This document shows positions 17,264 to 24,456 of a stretch of 47,106 bases of DNA, piece after piece. Made by a program: the position numbers and the translations under genes. Each line of letters starts with the position of its first letter. Position 1 is the first letter of the stretch. The notes under the pieces were generated by a model. The model ran no database searches. It worked only from the letters and a program-made list of their open reading frames with translations, and was not told where the DNA came from. Location: positions 1 through 47,106 of the forward strand of contig JAQBQT010000025.1 in NCBI GenBank assembly GCA_028286835.1. The letters run 5' to 3'. The DNA is from Candidatus Parcubacteria bacterium (GTDB lineage Bacteria > Patescibacteriota > Minisyncoccia > Phycocordibacterales > PALSA-1337).

Positions 17264-17638
17264 CTACTTCAGATTCGCAAGGATCTTTTCCTTGTTGCCG
17301 GCGAAGTCGTTCTTCTCGCCCTTCGTTTCGTTGAGGGGGTACACCCAGATATGGGCGTGCGGCACTTCGTCGCCGAAGATCTTGCTCACCACCCATTCCG
17401 TGCCGAAGGCTTTGCGCTGGGCGAGCGCGATCGTGCGCGCGATCTCGAAATATGCGCCGGCATCCGGCACATCCCATACCCAGCGATGATGCTCCTTGGG
17501 TATGACTTGGACATGTCCTGTCGAAAGCGGATGGATATCGAGGAAGGCCATGAAGTCATCGTCCTCGTATACGATGTGAGCAGGGATTTCCTTAGCGACG
17601 ATTTTGCAGAAGATGCAGTCGGCTGGGGCGTTTTTCAT
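17264..17638 (-). CDS. HIT family protein with altered triad
   Basis: A 124-aa member of the histidine triad superfamily (nucleoside phosphoramidase or dinucleotide hydrolase type). The N-terminal CIFCKIVAKEIPA is typical of the HinT branch with a CxxC pair. The triad HxHxHxx here reads HAHIWV: the first two histidines, including the nucleophile, are present, but the third is Trp. Substrate cannot be inferred. It is transcribed divergently from recJ with only 33 bp between start codons. A TACAAT stands 6 nt before its ATG. Confidence 0.9.
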   Translation of the reverse strand: MKNAPADCIFCKIVAKEIPAHIVYEDDDFMAFLDIHPLSTGHVQVIPKEHHRWVWDVPDAGAYFEIARTIALAQRKAFGTEWVVSKIFGDEVPHAHIWVYPLNETKGEKNDFAGNKEKILANLK

Positions 17639-17644
17639 ATGGCC

Positions 17645-17650
17645 ATTGTA
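17645..17650 (-). promoter_or_regulatory. -10 element of the HIT gene
   Basis: TACAAT on the minus strand, 6 nt before ATG. It is packed back to back with the recJ -10 in a 33-bp divergent gap. Confidence 0.5.
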
Positions 17651-17655
17651 CTACA

Positions 17656-17664
17656 TGATATACT
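17656..17664 (+). promoter_or_regulatory. Extended -10 of recJ
   Basis: TG-A-TATACT ends 7 nt before the recJ ATG at 17672, predicting a leaderless transcript. Confidence 0.6.
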
Positions 17665-17671
17665 GCATTTC

Positions 17672-19390
17672 ATGCCTGCGTACGCCACCCGCAAACCTCT
17701 GACAGTCGATGAGAAGAACAATCTTTCTTCGCATTCTGACCTTCTTGCACACCTTTTATTTCACCGCGGGATCACTGATTCCGAAGCCGCCGGGAGATTC
17801 CTTGCGCCAGAATATGACCGCGACACTCACGACCCGTTCCTCTTGAAGGATGCAGACAAGGCGGCTGCGCGCATCATCCAGGCCGTCCAGAGCGGCGAGA
17901 AGATCGCCGTGTATGCCGACTATGACGCCGACGGCATCCCTGGCGCCGCGCTTTTCAATGATCTTTTTTCCCGCATAGGCTATACGAATTTCGTCGTGTA
18001 CATTCCGCATCGCCACAACGAGGGCTTCGGCCTCCATGAGGGGGCCATCGATGAGCTCGCCGCTTCAGGCGTGAAGCTCCTCATCACAGTCGACTGCGGG
18101 ATCTCTGACAGGGCCGCGGCCGAGCATGCGCGCGAGAAAGGCATCGAAGTCATCATCACCGATCACCACGAGCCGCCAGGAGAATTGCCGCACGCGGTCG
18201 CAGTCATCGACCCCAAGCAGCCGGGTTGTGTATATCCTGACAAGAATCTCTGCGGCACAGGCGTCGCCTTCAAGCTCATTCAGGCCATCCTCGCCAAGAA
18301 CCGATTCGGCCTCAAGGATGGAATGGAAAAGTGGCTGCTCGATCTCGTGGGCATCGCGACGCTTTCCGACATGGTGCCGCTCACGGGGGAGAACCGCGTC
18401 TTCGCCCACTATGGCATGACCGTCCTCAGGAAAACCCAGCGCCTTGGCCTGAAGAGGCTTTTCACTAAGCTCAAGATCGCGCAGGCGCATCTCACTGAGG
18501 ACGACATCACCTTCATGATCACGCCGCGCATAAACGCAGCGTCTCGCATGGGGGTGCCTATGGATGCATTCCGTCTGCTCGCCGCCCAGGACGAAGCGAC
18601 CGCAAAAGAGTGCGCCGATCATTTGGATGAGATCAATAATGAGCGCAAAGGCGTCGTAGCCGCGCTCGTAAAGGACGTCAAAAAGAAAGTGCGCGAACGC
18701 CACGCCGGTATCATCCCGAGCGTCATCGTGTTGGGCAATCCGGAATGGCGTCCGTCCCTCCTCGGACTTGCTGCCAATTCATGCGCGGAAGAATTCCGTC
18801 GGCCAGTATTTCTCTGGGGACGCGATGGCGAGAATGCGCTCAAGGGATCATGTCGCTCTGAGGGCACGACGAATGTCGTCGAGCTCATGCGCGCGGTCCC
18901 TGCCGGAGTGTTCATGGAATTCGGCGGGCACAAGCACTCGGGCGGATTCAGTGTCGAGAGCGAGGCTGTGCATTTTCTGGAGAAGCATCTGAATGATGCA
19001 GCCGGTGTCGCGAGCGCGGAGAGTGCGAACAGTGCGCCGGACATGGTTGATGCGGAACTGTCGCTCGATGCGATCACGTCGCGCCTCCATGATGACATCG
19101 CCCGCCTTGCGCCCTTCGGCCTCGGCAACCCGAAGCCCCTCTTCGTGTTCAGGAATGTGAAACCCGTTTCTGTGCGGCGATTCGGCAAGGGCAATGATCA
19201 CGTCGAGCTCACGTTCGCGAAGGGGAACGGGTACAAAGTCTCCGCCATTTCTTTTTTCGGAGTGACCGAGGAATGGGCCGCCACGACCGAAGCCGGCATG
19301 AATATCGATCTCATCGCGTCGGTGGAGAAGTCGATGTTCCGCGGCCGGCCGGAATTGCGCCTGCGCGTCGTCGACGTCGTGCGTGCGTAG
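17672..19390 (+). CDS. recJ: Single-stranded-DNA-specific exonuclease RecJ
   Basis: 5'-3' exonuclease of the DHH phosphoesterase family, acting in recombination and repair and possibly on incoming DNA in competent cells. I choose ATG 17672 (572 aa). The reading frame stays open far upstream, but that part is antisense to the HIT gene, and a TGATATACT promoter stands 7 nt before this ATG. Motifs: ADYDADG (motif I), ITVDCG (motif II), ITDHHEPP (DHH, motif III), NAASRMG, and the DHHA1 signature GGHKHSGGFSV. An OB-like C-terminal region follows. Confidence 0.95.
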   Translation: MPAYATRKPLTVDEKNNLSSHSDLLAHLLFHRGITDSEAAGRFLAPEYDRDTHDPFLLKDADKAAARIIQAVQSGEKIAVYADYDADGIPGAALFNDLFSRIGYTNFVVYIPHRHNEGFGLHEGAIDELAASGVKLLITVDCGISDRAAAEHAREKGIEVIITDHHEPPGELPHAVAVIDPKQPGCVYPDKNLCGTGVAFKLIQAILAKNRFGLKDGMEKWLLDLVGIATLSDMVPLTGENRVFAHYGMTVLRKTQRLGLKRLFTKLKIAQAHLTEDDITFMITPRINAASRMGVPMDAFRLLAAQDEATAKECADHLDEINNERKGVVAALVKDVKKKVRERHAGIIPSVIVLGNPEWRPSLLGLAANSCAEEFRRPVFLWGRDGENALKGSCRSEGTTNVVELMRAVPAGVFMEFGGHKHSGGFSVESEAVHFLEKHLNDAAGVASAESANSAPDMVDAELSLDAITSRLHDDIARLAPFGLGNPKPLFVFRNVKPVSVRRFGKGNDHVELTFAKGNGYKVSAISFFGVTEEWAATTEAGMNIDLIASVEKSMFRGRPELRLRVVDVVRA

Positions 19391-19437
19391 GTCCGGTATG
19401 ATTATTTTATCCCGCTTTATTTTTTTATCTTACTTCC

Positions 19438-20175
19438 ATGAAAGAATTCCAGACAACTATTTTCACTGACGGATCGTCGCGCGGGAATCCAGGACCAGGT
19501 GGATGGGGCGCGCTCGTCATCGCTGAGGATACAGTTCCTTGCGTGAAGGAGCTCGGCGGCGGAGAGGCTGACACGACGAACAACCGCATGGAGATCAAGG
19601 CCGCCATCGAAGGCCTCCGGCATTCGGATAAGAATTCAAAAATTATCGTGAACACGGATTCGTCATACCTTATAAATGGCATCACGAAGTGGGTGAAGGG
19701 TTGGAAGCGGAACGGCTGGAAAACGAAAACAAAAGACGAGGTGCTCAATCGCGATCTCTGGGAGGAGCTTCACGACCTAGCCGAGGGTCGCACGATCACG
19801 TGGTCGTATGTCGGAGGTCATGTCGGCGTTCTAGGCAACGAACGATGCGATCATATTGCAACGGCCTTTGCTGATGGCCGCGAATTGAAGCTCTACGACG
19901 GCCCGCTCGCCGGCTATGACCTTCCGAATGTACTCGATGTTTCACGCAATGAAATGAAGGCGGTCACAAAAAAATCCAGCTCGTCCCATTCGCGCGCACC
20001 GGCTCATTCATATGTGAGCTCTGTCGGGGGAGTGATAGAGACTCACCGCACATGGGCTGAATGCGAGAAGCGCGTAAAAGGTGCGCGGGGAGCCAGATAC
20101 AAAAAATCCACGAGTGCAGAAAATGAAGCGAGCATCATCGAAGAGTTCGGGGCGTTCGGAAATGAAATTGGGTAG
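19438..20175 (+). CDS. rnhA: Ribonuclease HI with C-terminal hybrid-binding domain
   Basis: Degrades RNA in RNA-DNA hybrids. The 245-aa protein has an N-terminal RNase H fold with all four acidic catalytic residues: Asp11 (FTDGSSRGNPG), Glu52 (NNRMEIK), Asp74 (NTDSSYLI) and Asp138 (GNERCDHIA). After a Ser-rich linker, residues about 190-238 match the viroplasmin-like hybrid-binding domain: aromatic start, RTWAECEKRVKG, then GARYKKS. In eukaryotic and many bacterial RNases H1 this domain is N-terminal; here it is C-terminal. A weak TATCTT stands 6 nt before the ATG. Confidence 0.93.
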   Translation: MKEFQTTIFTDGSSRGNPGPGGWGALVIAEDTVPCVKELGGGEADTTNNRMEIKAAIEGLRHSDKNSKIIVNTDSSYLINGITKWVKGWKRNGWKTKTKDEVLNRDLWEELHDLAEGRTITWSYVGGHVGVLGNERCDHIATAFADGRELKLYDGPLAGYDLPNVLDVSRNEMKAVTKKSSSSHSRAPAHSYVSSVGGVIETHRTWAECEKRVKGARGARYKKSTSAENEASIIEEFGAFGNEIG

Positions 20176-20184
20176 CGCGTTTAT

Positions 20185-20232
20185 TTTTCTTCACGAAAAA
20201 TTGAATATTTTTTGAAGCGGATTTGAACCGCT
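20185..20232 (+). repeat. Upstream block A shared with 22193-22240
   Basis: About 38 of 48 bases are identical to the block at 22193-22240 without gaps. It contains three TTGAA boxes starting at 20201, 20212 and 20223, exactly 11 bp apart. See the regulatory entry. Confidence 0.8.
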
Positions 20233-20244
20233 TTCGGATAGTAT
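20201..20244 (+). promoter_or_regulatory. comEC promoter with three TTGAA direct repeats
   Basis: TTGAA at 20201, 20212 and 20223 (11-bp period), then a 10-bp spacer and TAGTAT (20239-20244). ATG 20251 follows 6 nt later, so transcription would start at the start codon. Direct repeats at 11 bp ending 10 bp from the -10 are typical of activator boxes such as those of PhoB-like regulators. The regulator itself is unknown. Confidence 0.6.
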
Positions 20245-20266
20245 GTGCCCATGCGAAAGGGCACAT
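20243..20266 (+). promoter_or_regulatory. Hairpin enclosing the comEC start codon
   Basis: An ATGTGCCC/GGGCACAT stem of 8 bp has an 8-nt loop that contains the ATG at 20251, followed by TTATTTTTT. It may act as a terminator for upstream transcription, or as a fold that hides the start codon in read-through mRNA but cannot form fully in a leaderless one. Confidence 0.5.
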
Positions 20267-21627
20267 TTATTTTTTGGAGTCTGTTTGTTGCGGCTGCGGC
20301 GGTGCGCATCGGCATGTCGTTCACGAGGTCGCTTCCGGATGCGGGTGCGTGCCTGATGCATGTCGACTTTGGAACGGGCACCGTTGCTGAAGATCCTGAA
20401 CGCAAAGATTCAGGACAGGTATTCGTCGTGGCTGCGGAAAAAATTTTTGTGATGCCGCAGGATCTGTGCGCGCACGATATCCTCATCCGTATCAAGACGA
20501 AGCTCTATCCGCGGTTCGCGTATGGTGATCGCATCGTTTTCACGGGCAAGCTCTTAGCACCAAGGAATTTTTCTAGTGACAGCGGCCGGGTCTTCGACTA
20601 TCAGGGATACCTCGCGAAGGACGACGTGTTCTATGAGATGAAAAGCGCGGTCGCGGTCATGGCTACAAGCTCAGGAAAGTTTTCTCTGCCGTCATCATTG
20701 TTCACTATCAAGCGACGCTTTGTCGCGCACCTCGAGCGCGCGCTTGGTGAGCCGCATGCGGCTCTGGCAGCGGGGCTTGTCGTGGGGGAGAAGAGCGCGC
20801 TCGGCAAAGATCTTCTTGATGACTTCCGCATCGTCGGGCTCATCCATGTCGTCGTCTTGTCCGGTTTCAATATCACCATCGTCGGCATCGCGCTCCGTCG
20901 GCTTTTGTCGCGGCTGCCACGGGTGTGGGGCATCGCAGTGGGCGGCATCGGGATCATGCTCTTCGGCATCCTCGTAGGAGGAGGCGCGACAGTGGTGCGC
21001 TCATGTTTCATGGCAGGCATCGCTCTCGTCGCCGATCTGATCCGCCGCGACTACAGCGTCCATCGGGCGCTCGCGTTCGCGGCCCTCATCATGCTCATCC
21101 AGAATCCCTTCATCCTGCTTCACGATCCTTCTTTCCAGCTCTCATTCCTGGCGACCGTCGGGCTCCTCCTCTTGGCCGGACCTGTCGAGTCCAAGCTCGG
21201 CTGGATCCCGGATGCGTTCGGCATGAGGGGCACTGTCGCTTCGTGCTTGGCAACGCAGATCTTTGTCTCGCCCTTCATTCTCTATATGATGGGGCAGATC
21301 TCTCTTATCGGTATTCTGGTCAACATCATTGTTCTCCCATTCATTCCCGCCACGATGCTTCTCGTGTTCCTCACTGGCGCGCTCGGCTTTGTTTCATATC
21401 CGCTGTCGCTCGCCGCCGGATGGGGAGCGCATCTTCTGCTGCAGTACGAATTATTCACTGTGACCCATTTCGCCAGGCTCCCGTTCGCCGCAATGCACAT
21501 ACCACCCTTCTCGGGGTGGTATGTGGGCGCATTCTATATTTTGTTTTGTGCCGCGTATCTTTTTAGAGGGAAGCCCCGCTCGCTTTTTGAAAATTCTGCT
21601 CGATCACGGACCAGTTCAGATTATTGA
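20251..21627 (+). CDS. comEC: ComEC/Rec2-family DNA-uptake channel, lacking the C-terminal MBL domain
   Basis: Inner-membrane channel that takes single-stranded DNA into the cytoplasm. From ATG 20251 it has 458 aa; a GTG at 20245 would add two residues but overlaps the promoter. An N-terminal membrane segment and OB-like DUF4131 region (25-150) precede the Competence domain. Its signature parts are visible: GLIHVVVLSGFNITIVG, ILVGGGATVVRSCFMA and LLHDPSFQLSFLATVGLLLL, with about ten membrane segments. The protein stops after the last helices, without the metallo-beta-lactamase domain found in longer ComEC. A separate MBL-like gene lies at 22262. The last 65 bases overlap the 3' end of sod on the other strand. 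Confidence 0.93.
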   Translation: MRKGTFIFWSLFVAAAAVRIGMSFTRSLPDAGACLMHVDFGTGTVAEDPERKDSGQVFVVAAEKIFVMPQDLCAHDILIRIKTKLYPRFAYGDRIVFTGKLLAPRNFSSDSGRVFDYQGYLAKDDVFYEMKSAVAVMATSSGKFSLPSSLFTIKRRFVAHLERALGEPHAALAAGLVVGEKSALGKDLLDDFRIVGLIHVVVLSGFNITIVGIALRRLLSRLPRVWGIAVGGIGIMLFGILVGGGATVVRSCFMAGIALVADLIRRDYSVHRALAFAALIMLIQNPFILLHDPSFQLSFLATVGLLLLAGPVESKLGWIPDAFGMRGTVASCLATQIFVSPFILYMMGQISLIGILVNIIVLPFIPATMLLVFLTGALGFVSYPLSLAAGWGAHLLLQYELFTVTHFARLPFAAMHIPPFSGWYVGAFYILFCAAYLFRGKPRSLFENSARSRTSSDY

Positions 21628-22168
21628 AGAAGTCCTCGATGTAATTCTTCTTGCCGGAAGGCTGGTAGTCTGCGACATACGAATGCTCCCACATATCCAT
21701 GCCGAGGATCATCGTGCAGTTCTGCAGCTGGCCGAGGTGCTGCTCGTCCACCCATGAATTGAGGAGGCGCTTGTCAGCATTGTCATACCAGAGGACCGCC
21801 CAGCCGATGCCGCGCGTGAGGCCGAGCGCTTTGAATTCCATGAGCCACGCATCGAATGAGCCCCATGTTCCGGCGATGAGCTTCCTGAGTTGGCTTGAAT
21901 CGGACAAGGCAGCAGCCCCGCCCTGCAGGGAAGCGAAATACGCTTCATGATTGCGCATGCCGTTGAATTCGAAGCTGAAGCGGCGCATCAGCTCTCCGAG
22001 CGCGTACGCATTTTTTTCGGAGTCCTTCTTGCATTCGTCGATCTTCTCGAAGATAGTATTGGCGTTCTTCACATAGCCCTGATAGAGCTTGAGATGCTCC
22101 TCTATGGTCTTTGCCGAGATGCCCTTGAGGGCGGGGATCGTAAACGTCTGCGCGGTGAATGGTTTCAT
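21563..22168 (-). CDS. sod: Superoxide dismutase (Fe/Mn family)
   Basis: Converts superoxide to peroxide and oxygen. The 201-aa protein keeps the likely metal ligands: His in TIEEHLKLY, His in NHEAYF, and Asp and His in DMWEHSY. The usual TKHHQAYV segment reads LKLYQGYV, one residue shorter and lacking the extra histidines, and NHEAYF replaces NHxxFW, so it is a divergent branch. Metal preference cannot be told. It is convergent with comEC (65-nt overlap) and shares its upstream region with the divergent pseudo-MBL gene. The TTGAA boxes therefore also lie upstream of sod. Confidence 0.93.
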   Translation of the reverse strand: MKPFTAQTFTIPALKGISAKTIEEHLKLYQGYVKNANTIFEKIDECKKDSEKNAYALGELMRRFSFEFNGMRNHEAYFASLQGGAAALSDSSQLRKLIAGTWGSFDAWLMEFKALGLTRGIGWAVLWYDNADKRLLNSWVDEQHLGQLQNCTMILGMDMWEHSYVADYQPSGKKNYIEDFFNNLNWSVIEQNFQKASGASL

Positions 22169-22192
22169 GGTTGTATTGGTTATGAATTTAAC

Positions 22193-22240
22193 TTTTCTTC
22201 ATGAAGATTTGAATCTTTTTTGAACACGCCTTGAACTGCT
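22193..22240 (+). repeat. Upstream block B shared with 20185-20232
   Basis: Second copy of the competence-type upstream block, ungapped and about 80% identical. The differences fall between the TTGAA boxes, while the boxes and their 11-bp spacing are kept. Confidence 0.8.
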
Positions 22241-22252
22241 ATTTATTATACT
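22209..22252 (+). promoter_or_regulatory. Promoter of the ComEC-tail-like gene with three TTGAA repeats
   Basis: TTGAA at 22209, 22220 and 22231 (11-bp period), a 10-bp spacer, then TATACT (22247-22252) and ATG 9 nt later. The geometry is identical to the comEC promoter. No -35 is needed if an activator binds the repeats. Confidence 0.65.
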
Positions 22253-22261
22253 CGATTTGTA

Positions 22262-23176
22262 ATGATAAAAGGCGCATCAAAACAAGTCTTCGTACTTGCC
22301 GCCGGAGCAGCTGCTCTGGCCGGGGCGGGAGGCTACGCCTGGTATGAATCGCGCCGTCCGGCTGTCTTTGAGGCATATATCTTCAATACTCCTGGCTCGC
22401 TCTCTGCTTTCATCCGCACGCCAGATGATTCGAGGATCCTTATCGGAGGGGGATCCAATGCGGATATCGTCAGGCGCCTTACCGGCGTTCTACCTTTCTA
22501 CTCCCGCCGCATCGATGCGCTTATCGTCCCCAACACCGATACCAGGAGCGTCACCGGTCTTGCGGAAGTGGTAGGCCGATATGATGTCAGAAAAGTCCTT
22601 ATTCCGAGTTTGACTCTCTTCAGTCTTGGCCTAGTCAGCACACGTGATCCGGCCTACGCCGCTTTTCTGGAAACGGTAGCCGCTCGCCATATTCCCGTTG
22701 AAGAATATTCGGCTGGCACGCATCTTTCATTCGGGACTGTGAATGCGTCAGTTCTATTTCCGATCTCAGAAGATTCATTCAGGTATTCAAAAGCCAGCAG
22801 TCCGGAATTATGCCTGCGCGTATCATATGGAGAGGCGTCACTCCTCTTCATAGGCGCGGCGACTCCCAAGGTTCAGAAGTTTGTCGCAGCCTCCAGTACC
22901 GAAAGCAACGCCCTTATCGTCTCGCAGAGCACTGGTCAAGGAAATATTTCCAGGGAATTATTGGAAGCCGTTCGCCCTGGCTATCTCGTGTATTCCCAGG
23001 CGCTCTCAAAATCCTCTTCGAAGCCGAAGCTCAAATCCGCAGCCAAGACAAATAAAAAAGCGGCGAACAAAAAAGCCGACTCGCTGGCCGGCATTCTTTT
23101 GGATCATCATTTCAATATCAGAGAAAGGGGAGAGGTCAAGATCACCTCGGACGGAACGAGCGTAGAGATTATTTGA
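22262..23176 (+). CDS. ComEC C-terminal-like MBL-fold protein with lost active site
   Basis: A 304-aa protein with one N-terminal membrane anchor (about 8-26). Its body follows the ComEC C-terminal metallo-beta-lactamase domain: DPAYAAFLETVAARHIPVEE (129-148), LCLRVSYGEASLLFIG (183-198) and the closing ITSDGTSVEI. Every metal-ligand site is altered. LIDGG is LIGGG (60-64), HxHxDH is PNTDTRS (90-96), TGDAE is IGAAT (197-201), and PHHGS is SQSTG (221-225). A Lys/Ser-rich linker (249-273) is inserted before the last segment. It is probably a non-catalytic partner of the short ComEC at 20251, with which it shares a promoter type. It overlaps rpmB by 8 nt at the 3' end. Confidence 0.82.
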   Translation: MIKGASKQVFVLAAGAAALAGAGGYAWYESRRPAVFEAYIFNTPGSLSAFIRTPDDSRILIGGGSNADIVRRLTGVLPFYSRRIDALIVPNTDTRSVTGLAEVVGRYDVRKVLIPSLTLFSLGLVSTRDPAYAAFLETVAARHIPVEEYSAGTHLSFGTVNASVLFPISEDSFRYSKASSPELCLRVSYGEASLLFIGAATPKVQKFVAASSTESNALIVSQSTGQGNISRELLEAVRPGYLVYSQALSKSSSKPKLKSAAKTNKKAANKKADSLAGILLDHHFNIRERGEVKITSDGTSVEII

Positions 23177-23414
23177 TAATGCCTGCTGTGCGAAGGGCGC
23201 TGAAGGCTCCATTCTTCTCGATGGTGCGGAGGCCGCGAGCGGAAACCGTGAGGACGAATGTCTTCTTCAATTCCGGCACGTAGATGCGCTTCTTCTGAAG
23301 GTTCGGATAGCGGCGTATCTTTCCGCATGGGTTGAACTGGGTAGCACGCGTGCGGTTGGAGTACCGTCCGCCGTTCATTGAGCCCCTCTTTGTTATGTCG
23401 CAGACTTTAGCCAT
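23169..23414 (-). CDS. rpmB: 50S ribosomal protein L28
   Basis: An 81-aa bL28 protein: MAKVCDITKRGSMNGGRYS at the start, the conserved TRATQFNPCGKIRRYPNLQKK region, and the LTVSARGLRTIEKNG end. It is a stand-alone gene convergent with the ComEC-tail-like gene (8-nt overlap) and divergent from the site-2 protease gene. Two cysteines are present but not as paired CxxC motifs, so it is the zinc-free form. Confidence 0.95.
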   Translation of the reverse strand: MAKVCDITKRGSMNGGRYSNRTRATQFNPCGKIRRYPNLQKKRIYVPELKKTFVLTVSARGLRTIEKNGAFSALRTAGIIK

Positions 23415-23433
23415 AAATATAGTTAGAATCGTA

Positions 23434-23442
23434 TGCTATCAT
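23434..23442 (+). promoter_or_regulatory. Extended -10 of the site-2 protease gene
   Basis: TG-C-TATCAT, 35 bp before the start codon; no convincing -35 was found. Confidence 0.4.
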
Positions 23443-23477
23443 AGGCTTATTCCAAGTTCAAGCCTCATCCGCACGCC

Positions 23478-24083
23478 ATGCTCACCATTCTTTCCATAGC
23501 CATCCTCATAGTCTCGGTCATCCTCCATGAAGTCTCACATGGCTATATGGCTGATTTCCTAGGCGATCCGACGGCCAGGCTTTCGGGAAGGCTCACTCTG
23601 AATCCTATAAAACACATAGATCCCATGGGCTCCATTATCGTGCCCTTCATCACCTCTCTGGCAGGTTTCACCTTCGGCTGGGCCAAGCCTGTTCCATATA
23701 ATCCATATAACCTGAAGAACAAGCGGACGGGCGAGTTTCTCATTGCCGCAGCCGGCCCGGCTTCCAATCTGCTCATCGCCCTCATATTCGGCACCGTCCT
23801 CCGTTTCACTGTCACCGATGCAGCGTCCATCACACCGTTCATCACCATCGTTTCATATATAGTCATCATCAATATCGTCCTCGCCGTCTTCAATCTTATC
23901 CCTCTCCCGCCGCTCGATGGCTCCAAGCTCCTATTCTCGATCCTGCCTGCGCAGTACGGCCGTGTCAGATATTTCCTGGAATCATACGAGTCTATCTTTG
24001 CCCTCATTGTGGTTATCTTCCTCTGGCAGTTCGTTTCACCTGTCGTTCCTTATATATTCCAGCTTTTTACGGGCCTGAGGTAG
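23478..24083 (+). CDS. Site-2 protease family membrane metalloprotease (M50)
   Basis: A 201-aa polytopic membrane protein of the compact rhomboid-like S2P subfamily. The zinc motif HEVSH is in the first membrane segment (residues 17-21), followed by GYMADFLGDPTARLSGRLTLNP, the typical continuation for this family. The third ligand lies in NLIPLPPLDGSKL (DG motif) in a later segment. Enzymes of this type cleave membrane proteins, often anti-sigma factors, in regulated intramembrane proteolysis; the substrate here is unknown. A separate HEAGH membrane protein is at 36115. Confidence 0.93.
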   Translation: MLTILSIAILIVSVILHEVSHGYMADFLGDPTARLSGRLTLNPIKHIDPMGSIIVPFITSLAGFTFGWAKPVPYNPYNLKNKRTGEFLIAAAGPASNLLIALIFGTVLRFTVTDAASITPFITIVSYIVIINIVLAVFNLIPLPPLDGSKLLFSILPAQYGRVRYFLESYESIFALIVVIFLWQFVSPVVPYIFQLFTGLR

Positions 24084-24099
24084 TTATTCACCGGGGTTC

Positions 24100-24128
24100 T
24101 TTACATTTTGGTTCGTCTGCACTATTCT
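24100..24128 (+). promoter_or_regulatory. Promoter of a small membrane protein gene
   Basis: TTTACA (24100-24105), exactly 17 bp, TATTCT (24123-24128), 10 nt before the ATG at 24139. A good sigma-70-type promoter; it supports the small gene as real. Confidence 0.65.
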
Positions 24129-24138
24129 TTACCACCGT

Positions 24139-24363
24139 ATGCGCGTTATGTTCTTTGTCGGGGCCATGGCGGTTGTTCAGACATACCTGACCTGTCTCAT
24201 CCTTGAGAACTTTTGGGGTTTAATGCACTCTCAGGTTGAGATTGGTCAGCTACCGAACAAAGTATCGGCTGAACAGCTGGCACTGTTAGGTCATAGTCGC
24301 GCCGAGTCAGCGTACGTATATTGGTATCCGTACGACTGGCTCGACGAACCGGCTATTTATTGA
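24139..24363 (+). CDS. Small membrane-associated protein of unknown function
   Basis: A 74-aa protein with an N-terminal hydrophobic segment (residues about 3-24, ending LTCLILENFWG), then a polar part with EQLALLGHSRAESAY and a Tyr/Trp-rich tail YVYWYPYDWLDEPAIY. No family recognised. A well-formed promoter directly upstream and a strong terminator 54 bp downstream support it as a monocistronic expressed gene. Confidence 0.6.
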   Translation: MRVMFFVGAMAVVQTYLTCLILENFWGLMHSQVEIGQLPNKVSAEQLALLGHSRAESAYVYWYPYDWLDEPAIY

Positions 24364-24416
24364 TGGTTTGTGGGGAACTTAAATAAAAGTCCATTTGGGT
24401 TTATTGCATAAAATGC

Positions 24417-24453
24417 GCCGCAGTATCCAGGAAAAGGATTCTGCGGCTTTTTT
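24417..24453 (+). terminator. Strong intrinsic terminator
   Basis: GCCGCAG/CTGCGGC stem, extended by ATCC/GGAT after a T-T mismatch, followed by TTTTTT. It ends the small-gene transcript. Confidence 0.88.
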
Positions 24454-24456
24454 ATT

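Noticed and set aside
17351-17671. Longer N-terminus for RecJ
   Set aside because: The added 107 codons are antisense to the conserved HIT gene, and a promoter stands just before ATG 17672.
20245-20250. GTG start for comEC two codons upstream
   Set aside because: It would lie directly after the -10 hexamer and upstream of the likely transcription start; ATG 20251 fits better, though this is not proven.
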